The position numbers and the translations under genes were made by a program. 64,000 nt of DNA from Bilabrum cf. latius (lineage: Eukaryota; Bigyra: Bicosoecida; Bigyra; Bicosoecida), in contig OZ237753.1 of the NCBI GenBank assembly GCA_965178125.1, positions 744,001 through 808,000 of the forward strand. Direction: 5' to 3'. Numbering within the stretch: position 1 is the first letter of the stretch; each line of letters starts with the position of its first letter. This document shows positions 11,321 through 23,769 of this stretch, in pieces. The notes below the pieces were generated by a model. That model had not been told where the DNA came from and made no database searches. It was given only the letters and a program-made list of their open reading frames with translations.

Positions 11321-14300
11321 TTAACGTCCTTGCTAGTACCTCGCCCACTCGCTCCTGCACATGGGACACTTGTTGTCACCTGAGCTCTGGAACCAGCGGA
11401 GCACGCACGCCCCATGGAAGCCCTTCCTGCATGTCCCGCACTGCTCCGTGGGCAATCGCATCGAGCCTAAGCTGATCACGCTGTAGCAGATTGGGCACGG
11501 TTCCGCCCCGGAGAGCTCCTGGTCAAGGTTCTTCTTCCACAGTGCCACCGCGTCAGCGAACGTCCCGTCTCGATTCGTCAGCAGCGCCATGAGCTGCATC
11601 CTCCATCGCTGCCACTGGGACTTGCCCAGCCCGCACTGGAAGTGCACCTTGGGCTTGTCAAGGGGGTAGGCCGGCGGGACCTCAATGGTGGCCTTTAGCG
11701 CCACTTCGTCCTGTATGTACTGCGCCACTACTTCCCCGGTCTCGCGGTGTACCTTGACTGAGAAATCGTCCAGTTCCCAGTCGTTCTCCTCTGCCGCCGC
11801 CTTGAGGGCGACTTCCTGCCCCGCCAAGATTCGGGGCTGCACGTCGATCTTAACGTGCTGGCGCAGCTGTTGCGTCCTCTGTTTGCCTAAGCTGCGCGCC
11901 CAGCTGGATGATTTGGCTGGGAAACCTTCCAGTACTGTGTGCAGCAGCTCACCCGCCAGCCCGCGCACGCTCCAGGGATGCGGGCCCATGGAGGCTCGGG
12001 CTAGAGTCGGATGCAGGTCACTGCCGGGATGCGCATCGCACGGGGCAGCTAGGGATACCGCCATCTGCTCACCGGCACCAATATCGGTGGGGCTGCCGTC
12101 CTCGTGAGCAAGAGACAAAGTACAAGAAGGCAAGTCGCGACCTAGCGTAATCGCACCCTTACCAGTCTGCAGCCCGGCGCATGCAGCATCCGCGAACGAG
12201 TCTGCAACTTCATCGATCAGTTCGAAGCCACTGTGACTGCCACCCAAACGAACCCCGCCGTCGTCCAAGCTCGACACAGTCTGGGCGCCGAGCCACAGGG
12301 ACAGGCTCCTCATGGCATCATCGCGGGCGATGCGCAGGTCCCTGAGGCCCTCAGCGTCGCTCGGAGAGGACGATCCGTCAGGATTCACATCGTTAGTTTC
12401 ATCCGGACTGCATGCGACAGGAGGAGTAGCAATGCCGGGGCCGAGGACGCCCTGCAGGCCTGCGCTGGCGAGCGCCCTGTCTCGCCTATTCGACGGCGGA
12501 ATCTTCGTGCTTCCAATGGTCCATGGCCTGCTTTGGAGGGCGCGACGGCGGGTGCTTGGGCCGTCCGAGGTGCTCTATCCTGGGTCGGGGCTAGAGTCAA
12601 GCGGAGCCTCTGCACCTATCAGAGCACTCTGATGGGTCAGGTCAAGATCGACGTCAGACCGCCGTGCATCCAGCACGTCGATCCCATTCGACAAAGGAAT
12701 GCCCGGAAGGTTCAAGTCCACCCCAGACGGAAGTCCAACCGCAGTGGCTACCCTAAGGACGTGCGATGCCATGCAAGCATCTGCCACCGCGTCCCCGCCG
12801 GCGAATTTCCACTCGTCCACAGCACCGCTCCTGACCTGGATCCCGGCAGCTGCCTTGCCAGCCTTTGTCGCCGACATGCGAACAGATGCCTGCCTTCGAT
12901 TCGCAGTCTGGGCACACGTGCACACAAATGATAGCAAGTTCTACAGCTGGGCCGGCGTGTGCTCGATCCCTGCGGAAGCCTTAGTCCATAGCAACGTTGC
13001 AATGCGTGCCTACTGCGCAGGTGACAGGGAGCCGGAGAGTGCGCTCTTCACTAGGATGAGCCAGATGATGAGCGATCGGCGCTCAAGGCACGGGCGGGGC
13101 AGGCGATCAAGCGCATGCAGGATGCATGGACCGGCCACATCGAGGACCCGCCTCGCCGCGCCCTTGCCTCCGAAGCAGGCCGATCGCATCGCTGCGCGAC
13201 CGGCCTCGCTCGTGCTGCCCACGCTATCGCCGCATACGTCGATCCCGCTGCTCTCCCCTCGAAGCATAGGGGATCCCTATCCAAGCGAGGCGACTCCATC
13301 TTCTCCAGGAACCCCCTCCTCGCTGAAATCAATCGCATCACCCTCTTGCATCGCGGCCAACATCCCCTCCCGCATCTTCCGGGCGTCCTCGTCCTCGTCC
13401 TCTTCTTCGTCAGCTTTCGTATCCTCGTCATCTACAGAGTCGTCGCTATCCGCCGCGGCAGCGGGAGCCTACGGCACAGATTCTTCGGGCGCACTCGCTC
13501 CAGCCCCACTGGATGGTCCCGCACCTGCCGTTGGAGGTGAGTTGCTTGCGCCGTGCGCACGGCGATGCTCGCGAACAGTCCGCCCCGCGGACCGCAGGCT
13601 AGAGCCAGCCTACTCGTCATGCTCACCAAGCAAATCAAAGGAGATCCACTCGCGTAGTCCTAATGGCCATGTAGATCCACCACTGCTGCCTGCCGCGGCG
13701 CCAGCAGCCAGCTGCTTGCCTCCCTTCAGCTCGCGCTCGATCGCACCTAGAAGCACCTTGCCGCGGCCCAGCATTCCCGCAATGCGAGCCTCACGCACCC
13801 AGTCACCTGCAGCGAGGAGCCCGAGCGCCCCGGCCAACAATGCCAAGCACTGCTTGGGATTAAATCCTCGGGCCAGTAGCACGCACTCCTTGCCGTGTTC
13901 AGTTTCCCATGCCAGCGACTGCGACGCCCAAAGCACGTCCACTGCACGTGATGCGAGGAGACTCGCAGCGGCATGCACCGTCCACTGCTCGTCTGCGGTC
14001 GGCGACGTATCCCTTACGCTAGCCAATGCCAGACTCGAGCCAGGCAGGCCCGTTGAATCGCTACGCATCATACCCATTGCAACGACAACGGCACTAGCAG
14101 ACGCTGTGGCATTGGACGCGGACTCCCTTGCTTGGTCATATGCGCCTGAGCTGGCAAGCAGTCCAGCCAGCGTGTCGCAGGCAGCGATTGCCGCCATTGA
14201 TGCTTCCACAGGCCCTTCAGACTGGACGATCCGGATCAAATCACTGTCCAGCTGCCTGCGCAATGCCCGAGGCTACGGGTCCGCCGCGCGACGAGACTGC

Positions 14301-17300
14301 ACGGCACTCGGACGGAAGTGTATCCTCGATAGATGGAGTAGCGCAGTGGTCCCCACAGTGCCTTGCCCCATGCCCAAACCATCACTACGATCCACCGCGC
14401 CAGGCGCGCTTGGCACACCAGATCTAAGCCCAACCTCTTCAATGGCACCGTCAAGCCTGGCTACGGTCGATGGTGGAAGCGAGCCACGAATGCAAGAGAT
14501 GGGCAGCAGCTGAGTGATCTCTTCAATACTTGCCCTATAGGCTGTACTTGCCCCATCAGAGGCTTGCGGCTCGGAGATGCCAGCGGCACTGATCCCGCTC
14601 CCTGGAGTTGATGCAACGACTCCAGCACCAGCGGCACTGTCATCCTCATCCTCCCCAGCGATGCCAAACCCCGAGCTGACCGCACCGCTGTGGGCGCTGC
14701 TTGTACTAGTGGTCGTTGTTGTATCGCCTGAGCCCAATAACTTCAGCGCTCTGAGAGAATAGCCGCTGCCCACTGCCACAGCAGCCTCGAGCTGTGAGAG
14801 AACGCCGGCTGCAAGAATCCTGTGCCCAAGCACGTCGCAGCACAGTCCAGTTGAAGCACAAGCAGCGATGGCATCCAAGGGATCGACTGGTCCATCCGTC
14901 TTCGGCTGTATACTGTTCATGATCTCTAATAGAATGGGCTTCGGCGCGCCTGCAGCGGTGATAGTTGGGGACGTTGACACAAGCCCTGTCCGAACAGCCC
15001 CCAGCACGCTCAGTGCATCACTCCCATCCGCCTACACCTTGACATCTGTCGATGGAACGCCTTCGACCTGAAGCCGAATTGCAGAAACGAGTCTCACCGC
15101 ATTCTGAAAGCCAAACAGCGCGGATAAGGTGGCAATGACGCGAGCTTGCCCCTCAGGAGCAGAGCCCGGCGAAACATCCACAGCCAACCGAGCTGCACAG
15201 TCGCGCACTGACGCCAGCAGTAGCGCAACTCTCAGCCCCTCATCTCCTTGCAAGAATGAAACAACGTTACTGTCTGCATGCTCGAGCTGTTCCTTTGCCA
15301 CAATCGGCTCCCAAGCAACCAGCAGCCGCCTTGAAACTGCTGGTGAGATAAACATGCGACCGTCTGCCCCGCCATCTGCAGTTTGAAACAGGTTCAACCT
15401 GCTGAGAGCTTGAGATGCCTCACAAGGGCTCTTGCTCAGCATACACACGGCCAGCAGCTGCACCATCAGACGACGGATTCCAACGGAGCTGAGCTCGGAT
15501 TGGCACTTCGTGGCAATCGCGCTCAGGAGGTGCTCCACTGCTGCAGCCCGGATCTCTGCCGTGGAAACGACCGCCTCAAGCACCTCATCTGCCGCACGGT
15601 GCCCTCCTCCACCGACAGCATGCTCAACCCTTGCAACTGCAGCCTCCAGAAGGTCCTGCGGCACTCGACTGCCAGGGCCAGCGAGCCGGAGCTGCTCGGA
15701 CAGCATTGCAGAGAGCCTCGATACAGTAGGATTCAGATCAATGGCAGCAGCTCCGTCACCTGAGAGCCGGTCTTCTAGCGAAGCATGCGTCTTCAGTGCC
15801 AACCACCTAGCTAGTGACGCGCCCGCGTCCTGTTGACTCATTTTAAATGACTCCTGCAACTAAGCCCAAAGAGTACCCGGCGACGCCTCGCCTAGTCCGT
15901 CAAGTACGTTCCACAATTCATGTGCTTGGTCTCGCTTCGACAAGCTGGCATCAGCAAACAGGACCCGCCCGCACGCAGCTACAACGGTTTCTTTCAGTTG
16001 GCTCACGGCATCTCTGCAAGCGGCCTCCCAGCCATCGCCCAACTGGCCGAGTGCTGCCCCTACGTGACGCAAGGCAGTCGGCGACTTGCCCAGCAAAATA
16101 TCGTGCAGTTGCTGTAGGAAGCCCTGAGCAGCTTCACGCAGATCCCCACTGGCACGTTCTGGCTGCTCCTCAGACTGATCGCTTGGCAGCAAGTCCAGCG
16201 AAAGCGGCAGAGCAAGGGTGTCGCCTGTGGCGATAGCAGTACCGTTCATTGCAATAAAATGCAGACAAGACTGGGCGGCATCACTCGCACCAACACGATG
16301 ACTTGAAGCAGCTCCTCGCTCTCTAGAGGCTTCCGCAGCAGATACAGTTGCTGCATCGCTCGCCGGTGACGGTGACGGCACCCCGCCGAGCGCCTGGTGG
16401 AGAGAGCTCCAGCACAAGCTGTGGGTCCGTTGCGACGAGCTGAGCTCATGCAAAAGCGAGGAAGCATCGTTATTTCCTGCTAAAGCCCCTTGAGCAACCA
16501 CCAAACCGGCTTGTTGCAGAGTCTGTGGCAGGCAGGCAGCTATCCCCAGTGGGTAGTCCAGGAGACGTGCGATCTGTTGACTCCCACCGGCCCCAGGTGA
16601 ACCTGACACCCCCCGAGCCAACTCAGCGTCCACGTCACCAAGTAGGTCGGCCACAATTCCGGCACTTCTGTCCGGAGACTTGCTCCTCCGTGCCTCGACC
16701 ACACCTCGCAGCCGGCCCATGCACGCCCCCAGCGCTGTAGCCGCAGGTACTGATGGCATCAGGCTGGCCTATGCATCCCCGGCAATCACAACAACATCGT
16801 CTGCGTTGCGATCAACCCCAGTCCCAGCGGAAGTTGCCAGTTTCATGCACACACCCCGCACTGCCTCAAGGAAAATTCTATCTGGCGAGCCGTCCGGTCC
16901 AGCCTCCGCCTTGGTCGCGAGAGACACCAGGATCGCAAGACACCTGCCGGCGGTGGCATGCTCGTCCTTCCCAAGAGCTGCAGCTTCGATGCACCGCACG
17001 CACATGTCGAGTGCGAGCAGCGCAGGGCACCCCGCACCTTTACTCTTCTTTCCCTTCCCTTTCCCCTTCTTCTTGCCTCCCTTGGACTGCGACAGCCCCC
17101 CAGCGGAAGCGGCACTTGCTCCGTCCGCCCCATCGCTGGACACTATCCCTTGCAGCAGCAGCTCTCGCGGAACGTTCGTCAGTGCAACCTCGATCGCAGG
17201 AGCCAAGCGGCCGAGTGCACCTCCACGGGCCGAAAGCCTGGCTGCACCGCCCAATGCCAGCCCCAGCGACTGTTCCCTGGCCATGCTCGCCCACACTTCA

Positions 17301-18589
17301 GCGACCGCAGGCACACCATCACGTACATCCTCGTCAGTCGTGCCACTCTCGGCAGTGCTGCTGCTGCTGCTTCTTGCAGCCCCGCCACCAGCCGCTTGTG
17401 GTCCGCCCTCTCCCTCCCCAGCCGCAGGAGAAGCACCCCTTCCCGCCCCACTGGCAGTCTTGATCCCACTACGACTGACGCCATCAATGGCACATGCAGC
17501 TGCAGGCGACTGGGCCAGGGCACGGAAGAGCCTCGCGACCGTGTCCCAAGCGGTTGCAACCTCGCTGGGGGAGTCGTTCAGCTGCAGGGAGGCGAGGGTA
17601 CAGCTAGCCAGGGGGCGGATGCACTGCATGGCGGTGCGGGGATGTCCCACCAGTAGTGCACTAGCGAGGTGCCTAGCAGCCTGCCGCAGCGGACCGTGGT
17701 GGGACTAGTGCATGTGCTTCAGTACTTCGCCGTCATCCAGGCACATGGCCAGCGCGGCAGCGATTGGTTGCTTCTGCTAGCCCTTCTTTCTCCTCTTGCC
17801 GCTCCCTTTCGCAGAGCCGGCAGCCCCGCCCTTTTCTCCTGCAGGAATCGACCCACCTGCCTCTGCTCTCTGCTCGGATGACGCAGAGTCTTCCAGTGGC
17901 AGCACGTGCTCGACAACCCACGAGAGGGACCGCACGGCGGCAAGTCTAGCTCGCTGGCAGGATTCCTCGGCGTCCTGCTCTCCGAGGGCAAGGCGCTCCT
18001 GCAAAACATCAAGAGACACCACTGCAGTATCTCGGAGCTTTTGAATGCAGCGTTTAGCAATTTTACCTAGAATGCGCGCTGCTTTGGTGGATGGCAGCAG
18101 GGCTTCAGTGAGTTGCTGCGCATTGACGTGTACGTCGCGGTCGCCATCTTGTGCCAGAAGCAGCGCAGCTGGGACTAAATCACCGGCAAATTCACCCACA
18201 ACAGATTTTGAGCGATTCACTAGAGCAAGAAATGCGGCAGACACAGCCCGGCGAACTCTGGTGTCGGGATAGTAGGCCAATGAAGGGCAGTGGTACGCCC
18301 ATACAGCTGCAATGTCTCGCAAAGAACCCTTTGGCTTCTCCGCAAATGACACCGACAAATCTGAAAGGGCTTTGACCTTTGTCGTTGCGCTCTTCTTGTT
18401 CAACCGTTTCAATATTTGCGCTACCTCAGCGTCGTTCCCGGTGTACACTGGCGCCGCACCGCCCTTCTTGGCTCCCGGCTGCGCCGCACCTGCCACTGAC
18501 CCGGCAGAGAACTGATCTGCAAACGCATCGAAGCCAACAAAAAGTCCAGGCCCAGAAGAGGCACCAGAGGCGCTTGGTTTGCCGCTCAT
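11321..18589 (-). CDS. LTN1: E3 ubiquitin-protein ligase Listerin
   Basis: Listerin is the ligase of ribosome-associated quality control: it binds 60S subunits carrying stalled nascent chains and ubiquitinates them. The protein is about 2,422 residues and intronless, longer than human (about 1,770) or yeast (about 1,560). The N-terminus has the family's FVGFDAF start followed by HEAT-like helices (LKRLNKKSATTKVKAL). The C-terminus has the RWD domain (PPAYPLDKPKVHF, ALWKKNLD) and a RING finger (CPICYSVI ... CGTCRKGFHGAC ... CPMCRSEW). Thirteen in-frame TAG codons are read through, including one at 11333 just after the RING; the true stop is TAA at 11321. An acidic Glu/Asp-rich segment lies around 13,350-13,450. 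I chose the ATG at 18589, which directly precedes the conserved FVGF segment. A cttgcag just upstream could be the acceptor of a 5'UTR intron. Confidence 0.93.
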
Positions 18590-18789
18590 TGCCTGCAAGA
18601 GTGGCTCCAGCTGTAATTCTCGGCATCGCGCTAGATCTATTCCGGTTTTACAAGACCGTGAAGGAGTGCTGTCTCCTGTTTCTGTTCAAGCCTCAAAAGC
18701 ACCCAGCACGAGCCGACTCATCTCCAAATCTGACGACCGACCCGTACGACATCCACGCAGCTGCTCGCGTCTCCCGCGAAACGCTCTCC

Positions 18790-20955
18790 TCAGCGACCCC
18801 CGCTAGGCTGGGGCTGGGGCTGGGGCTGGGGCGGCAGGACGAATCGAAACCTCGTGCTCAGAAACTTGCGAAGCTCTCGGTCGTACTGTTCCGCCGAAGC
18901 TTCCACCTGATCCTCTGCTTCAGACACTGCCGGAAGGGCGTTCCCTTCCCCAGCGCCCTGCATCCCTCCAGTTCCCTCTGCTTGCCCTCGTCCCTGCTCG
19001 TCCCCGCCTGGCTGCGCAGAGCCTGCAGAGTCTGGCCCCTCTTCCCCTGCCGAATCACCGCCCTGCTGCCGCGCCCCATCGCCATGAAGCTGCTCCTGCG
19101 CACCCGCTCCTTCCACTCTACCCCCCTATGTCTGAGATCCACTCGTCACACTCCACGCGGCGGGTCCGGCCGGCCCCTCCAGTCTCAGATCCCACCGCTT
19201 CCAGTCGTAGATGGGCCCGTGCAGCTCCGGCGACCATTGCGCCAACACTTGACCCACGTCCGAGAGGGCCAGCACTCCGATGGGCTGTCCCGAGGAAGGC
19301 TCCACGATGGGAAGGTGCCTGAATCCCGACCGGAGCATCTTTCTGGCGCACCGCTCCACCGTCCAGTCCGCCTTGCCAGAGTACACCCGGGTGGTCATGG
19401 CGTCCACCAGGGGCCGCCGAGACACGGTGTCACACAGAGCTCCAGGTGGTTTATGTGTTCCCTGTGCGGCTTCGTCTGAGTCAGTGGAGGACGAGCAGCC
19501 AGTGCCAGCGCCAGCGCCAGTGCCAGTCCTGCTGCAGCTACTGCTGCTCGTCGAAACAAACGAGGATGATGTTTGCTCCCCCCCATCCCGCCGCACCCCA
19601 TTCTTGGCACTGCTCGCCGAACGTTCCTTGAGCAGCAGCCGCGCCGCGTCGATCCCTGTAAACATGCCCTCCTACCTCCCATCTGCCCCCAGCACCACCA
19701 CAGCCGACACGTCCCTCTTCTTCATCTCAGAGACGGCACCACCGACGGTGACACCGTCCTCCACGTGCGCATTGACCAGCACATCCTGCCCCTGGTCCCG
19801 CAGCATCGCCATCAGCTCTAGAGCCGTTGACTTGGGGGTCAGCTGGGGCCGCACGGGCCGCCTCTCTTCCGCCCGACCTCTCTTCGAGTCCCACGTGCCC
19901 AGCCACTGCAGCCCGAACCACGACGAAGACGGAGAGGAAGAAGTGGAGGAAGTGGAGCGGTGCCCGCTGGCAGGCCCCGACTCGGAATCGGAACCGGACG
20001 CGCTCAGAGAGCTGTGGTGCTCCGCGATGGCCCTGGCGATCTCGGCCTCGTCCTCCCCCGACCTCGGCCTACTTGTTCCCTGGTCCCGCTTGGGCAGCAG
20101 CGAGAATCGGATGAGGTCGCGCATGGAGAGAATGCCCACCACCGGGGCTGCGTCCCCTTGTTCCCCGGTGACGTCAGCCACGACATTCTGCCACGACTAG
20201 TCCCCTCCACCCAAGCTGCCTTGCTCGGCCCCCGCCAGCACCTGGGCGAGCACCGCCTCGAAGGAGTCCGGAGCATCCGATGAAAATGCACCCTCGGTAA
20301 CGAGGCTCTGGGTGTCGGTGAGTGCCCCGATGTGATCCAGGGCAAGAGATGCGTCGTTGTCGGCGACATCAGCTGAGGATCGCATGATGCTCTCCGGCGC
20401 GTACACGCTACGGAGTGCGCCAGCATGGCTGGTACCGGGCACCACAATGGGAAGATGTCGAATACCAGACACCAGCATGAATCGCAGGGCATCCAACACG
20501 ATTGCGTCCGGAGTTGCAGTGGCGACGCCTCGTCCCAGTTGCTTCACGTCACTCACAGTGCTGGCTGTTCCTATCTCTGGAAACCGCAGCATGACATCCT
20601 TCTCAGTGAATATGTCTCGTACCTGCACTTCGTCTCGACCTGGAATGTGTTCCGTCACCAACAAGGAGCTCGCTTGCTGCAGGTTCATGTAGTGCAGGGC
20701 ATCGAGAACGGTACTGGATTTGTCGATGGATGGAATATGCAGATACGACGGCTCTCGCCGCGCACGCACGCGCAGCACATCCGCCAGCGATGCTAATATT
20801 AGTTGTTTGCTGGATGCGTACGATATGGGCTGCCTCGTCCCGGACAGGAGCCGCCGCTTTCCGGCGCATCCAATCACCGTTCTGGAGACCCGGAAACCCG
20901 ACGCCAAACTACGACCAAGGGTGCGGATCCTTCGAAGCTATATAAGTTGATTCAT
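18790..20955 (-). CDS. Four-CBS-domain protein with mitochondrial-type leader
   Basis: About 721 residues ending at TGA 18790. CBS motifs pair into modules that usually bind adenine nucleotides. The first pair contains SYLHIPSIDKSSTVLDAL, RDIFTEKDVM and FMLVSGIRHLPIV; the second contains VVVLGADGR-Q-EGMFTGID and MLRSGFRHLPIV with GVLALSDV. Ser-rich linkers lie between them, and the tail is Gln/Pro repetitive (PQPQPQPQP). Four TAG codons occur in frame, one of them in the GADGR-TAG-EGMFT turn of a CBS motif. The start at 20955 reads through a TAG at residue 6 and gives an Arg-rich leader without acidic residues (MNQLIQLRRIRTLGRSLA), typical of mitochondrial import. The frame stays open further upstream, so a longer N-terminus is possible. 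Substrate or partner unknown. Confidence 0.82.
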
Positions 20956-21368
20956 ATTTTGATACACAGTGCCCTGAGAATAGGCATACTGCCTCGGTGA
21001 GAGCCAGTGGATTCTGCGGGGCATCCCGTGGATAGCGAACCAATACGAATGTTCGTCAATACGCTCCGCATGCCTGCGTGCAGCGTGCTTGCGCAGGTTC
21101 GAAGAAGCTAGTAGCACGATACGCTTTGACCTATTCGGAATTGGAACGCTATGGCGGCAGGTATGCCCACGCCGAGCCAGAGTGCGAAAATTGGTGGGGA
21201 CAGCAGCACCAGCGACGACAATGAACATTTTCCTAGCAACACGACTAGCCAGCAGGTCCGTCCTGCAGGCAAGCCGAGACAAACAACAATTCGAAGCACC
21301 AGCAAAGCGCCCCCCCCCCCCCCCTTTCAACAGGTGAAAAGGGCAACCCCTAGGTCCTCCGCATGGGG
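20956..21368. other. Intergenic, no gene recognised
   Basis: 413 bp between the CBS gene start and the end of the small membrane-protein gene, both on the minus strand. It contains a run of 14 C at about 21,311. The minus frame of the CBS gene stays open through it, but the composition does not look coding. Confidence 0.4.
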
Positions 21369-21817
21369 TCAAATCATGATGCTGTCCTCATCGGCAGTCT
21401 TCACGGCCGTTGACTTGGTGTCCACAGAATCTACCGGAGAATGATCCAAATCCGGGGCATTGCGTGACACTCGCACCTTCCTAGTGTTGACGGTGCGGTT
21501 CCTTCTCTCTGGCTCTGGCCCCTCGAGAGCGGCCCTGATCTCGTATCGCCGCTACATCTCGAGCTTGTCCCCCTTCTCATTCATGCACATCTTCACGATG
21601 CAGCCTCCGCAGCAGCACACCACTAGCACGGAGCAAAGTATTATCACCAGCACGATGGTACTCTGCGCGCGATACCAGTGGATCGGTCAATGCATCGAGA
21701 GGCAGTGTGCAGGCAAAACAACGAATCCAACTCCGCGGCCGGGAAACTCTGTTTGCTCACGGGAGCACCACCCTCAGACTCAGGACATGTCGTACAATTG
21801 GTACCATTTACATCCAT
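21369..21817 (-). CDS. Small single-pass type III membrane protein (two exons)
   Basis: Predicted 116 residues: exon 1 21761-21817, exon 2 21369-21662, stop TGA. There is no signal peptide. A short N-terminus with two N-glycosylation sequons (NGT, NCT) leads into one strong transmembrane helix (STIVLVIILCSVLVVCC), a Cys-rich juxtamembrane stretch (CCCGGCIVKMC) and a charged cytoplasmic tail with one in-frame TAG (KLEM-Q-RRYEIR). An in-frame TGA lies just upstream of exon 2, which forces the intron. The family is not recognised. The N-out orientation is inferred from the sequons and the basic tail. The call rests on the splice model and on the coding-like composition. Confidence 0.6.
21663..21760 (-). 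other. Intron (98 nt) in the small membrane-protein gene
   Basis: Donor GTGAGC after codon CCC and acceptor gcgcgcag, phase 0. Splicing removes an in-frame TGA and joins the sequon-bearing N-terminus to the transmembrane helix. Confidence 0.6.
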
Positions 21818-22163
21818 TAATCGCACCAGCCGGCACAGATATCTGCTAGTAGGCGCAAGCGGGCGGCAAGAACATGTCAAATAGGCTGCGGTAGCTTGGC
21901 ACCAAACTCAATGCGTAGCCAACGACGGAAACGATGGAGGCAGGGAAGGTATTTTCATTAGTATTTGTTCTTGTTATTAGTACCAAAATGCATTTCAATC
22001 AGCCTTACGAGCCGCAATCAGTGTCGGTTTCCCTTCGGGTCGCACTGCTCGGCTTGGTCGCAGCGGTTGCAACCTCTTTTTTCTGAGGCGAACCGTATAG
22101 AGTCGTATTCGCGCACTGTAGGACAAGCTGGCCGATCAATCTTTCTAGCAAAATCAGATTATA

Positions 22164-22722
22164 ATGGTAAGTATTTTTGTAATTGCATCGAAGGTCACTA
22201 GTATTCCTATTATGTCTTCATTATGAGCTCTTGGTCCTTCCACGTTGGTGGAGCAAGAGCAGCTGTGTGTGTGCTGGGCAGCGGTGTAGACATGCTCGGT
22301 CAAACCCCACCTGTATGGTGTCTTTTATTCTCTTCTGTTTATGTGCTGGATCGTATTTCTACGATTGAACTATGTCTAGGTGTATTTTGTGTGTCAGCTC
22401 CCCGTACGTGTGTCTTCCGGCGCAGCCCGGGAAAGAGAGCGACAAGAAGCCGCGAAGCAAGAAGGGATCGGCCATGAAGTCGACGGGAGTCCCGCGGCAC
22501 CTCAGGAACCGATCCAAGAAGGTCCACGACCGTATCGCGCACGACATGAAGGTGCCCAAGCAGCAGCGCAAGTCTGAGAAGGAAGAGGCCGAGAGCAAGA
22601 AGAGCTCTGGAGGTTCAGAGAGCGAGATCCCTATGTGGGCCGTAGCTCTTCTGCTTTTCGTGTTGCTAGGAAGTACCGTGGTCGGTGTCGTGACCTCCAT
22701 CATGGGAGGCGGGCTGCAGTGA
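22164..22722 (+). CDS. Small tail-anchored protein, RAMP4/SERP1-like
   Basis: Proposed exons are 22164-22166 (the ATG alone) and 22426-22722, giving about 99 residues and ending in TGA. The N-terminal half is basic (KKPRSKKGSAMKSTG, HLRNRSKKVHDR). A single C-terminal hydrophobic helix (PMWAVALLLFVLLGSTVVGVV) ends a few residues before the stop. RAMP4/SERP1 proteins, which associate with the ER translocon, have the same layout: a basic N-terminus, a VPKS-like segment (here MKVPKQQRK) and a C-terminal PWLLALFIFVVCGS helix. The resemblance is modest and this protein is longer than the usual 65 or so residues. If the mini-exon is wrong, the ATG at 22474 gives a protein 16 residues shorter. Confidence 0.5.
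22167..22425 (+). other. Intron (259 nt) directly after an ATG mini-exon
   Basis: Donor GTAAGT immediately follows the ATG at 22164. The acceptor is ttccggcgcag before the Pro-Gly-Lys-Glu codons, phase 0. It fits the pattern of 5'-located introns in this window, but the exon is too short to prove from sequence alone. Confidence 0.4.
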
Positions 22723-22805
22723 TTGCTGATCTCACATTTGAGAATTATGCCTGCAGTGCTTCAACTTTGCATCTCATAGGCATGCTAAACATGATCGTTT
22801 GCAGG

Positions 22806-23597
22806 TCAGGAGCGTGCCTCTGCTGCGCCGGTCGTACTTCCTCCATCGGCTCCACTGCCACCCTGGGGCTTGTCAACAGGGCCGGCCCCGACGGCGCCCA
22901 GGTCGAATCCCTCCAATGATGGCACGATGACGTCTGCTCCCTTGAACAGAGACTTGTCCAAGCGGTGGTCGGGACACACAACAACTGTCATGCCCGCGGC
23001 TTTGGCTGCCTGCACGCCTGCTGCCGCGTCCTCGAACGCCAGGCAGCTGCTCCTGCTCCTGGCATCGTCCCCGCACCCGATCCTCTTGGCCGCCTCGATG
23101 AATATGTCCGGCCTCGGCTTGCCCTTCCCACGCACCGCTTCATCGTCCCCACACACGATGCACTCCTCCTTCACGAACTTGAAGATCTCAGGGGCCGCCT
23201 TTTTCTTGATGGGGAGATACTCACGCGAGCTAGAGGTGGCCACAGCAATGGGGATGTCCGCCTCGGTGATGCTAGCAAGGAGCGACACTGCGCCCTTCAT
23301 TGGCCTGCTCTCTGCCATGGTGGACAGCAGCTTCTCGTCGCGACGCGTGAGGAGAACCTTGGCATCCACTGGTGTTCCATCAGGGGACTGCAGTTTCAGC
23401 TCGTCGATCAGCAGCTGGGCGCCTGGAACCTCTGGGTGGCCAATAATCATTTTATGCTGCTCGAAAGTATACTCTGAAAAACCGAATGACTCGCATGCAT
23501 GCTTGTACGCCGCGAAGTATGCCGGTTCCGTGTCCAAAAGTGTGCCATCGAGATCGCACACACAACCCGCCCACTTCGACCCGGCAGCTCCGGCCAT
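22806..23597 (-). CDS. HAD-superfamily phosphatase
   Basis: 263 residues, no intron, no TAG codon, stop TGA. All four HAD motifs are present: I, DLDGTLLDTE near residue 15 (nucleophile Asp15, acid/base Asp17); II, VATSSS; III, Lys in GKPRPDIF; IV, LAFEDAAAG. A helical cap domain between motifs I and II places it with the beta-phosphoglucomutase / pseudouridine-5'-phosphatase-like group, probably cytosolic. The substrate cannot be told. A Gly/Ser/Ala-rich tail of about 25 residues follows the core. The start ATG at 23597 sits 14 residues before motif I. Confidence 0.88.
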   Translation of the reverse strand: MAGAAGSKWAGCVCDLDGTLLDTEPAYFAAYKHACESFGFSEYTFEQHKMIIGHPEVPGAQLLIDELKLQSPDGTPVDAKVLLTRRDEKLLSTMAESRPMKGAVSLLASITEADIPIAVATSSSREYLPIKKKAAPEIFKFVKEECIVCGDDEAVRGKGKPRPDIFIEAAKRIGCGDDARSRSSCLAFEDAAAGVQAAKAAGMTVVVCPDHRLDKSLFKGADVIVPSLEGFDLGAVGAGPVDKPQGGSGADGGSTTGAAEARS

Positions 23598-23769
23598 GTC
23601 CAGCGGCAATATACCCACGGAATGCGCAGTTGATCCAGAGCCGGGAGGGATTGCAAGCTGAAAGAGCGGTCCAGCTGCACCCTGGTGACTGTTCCTGTTT
23701 TTCCGGGTTGCCGAGTAGGCGCGGCGTAGTCTACGCCGGGCAGGTTGGCATGGTTATAATCTCGAAGCA

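Noticed and set aside
12699-14513. 604-codon plus-strand frame over LTN1
   Set aside because: Ser/Ala/Pro shadow of Listerin on the other strand; no domain, and the LTN1 frame is continuous here.
21988-22086. 32-codon frame with one hydrophobic segment (MHFNQPYEPQ...)
   Set aside because: Could be a tiny membrane protein, but there is no family match, no splice context and no supporting feature; it lies just ahead of the proposed ATG mini-exon at 22164.
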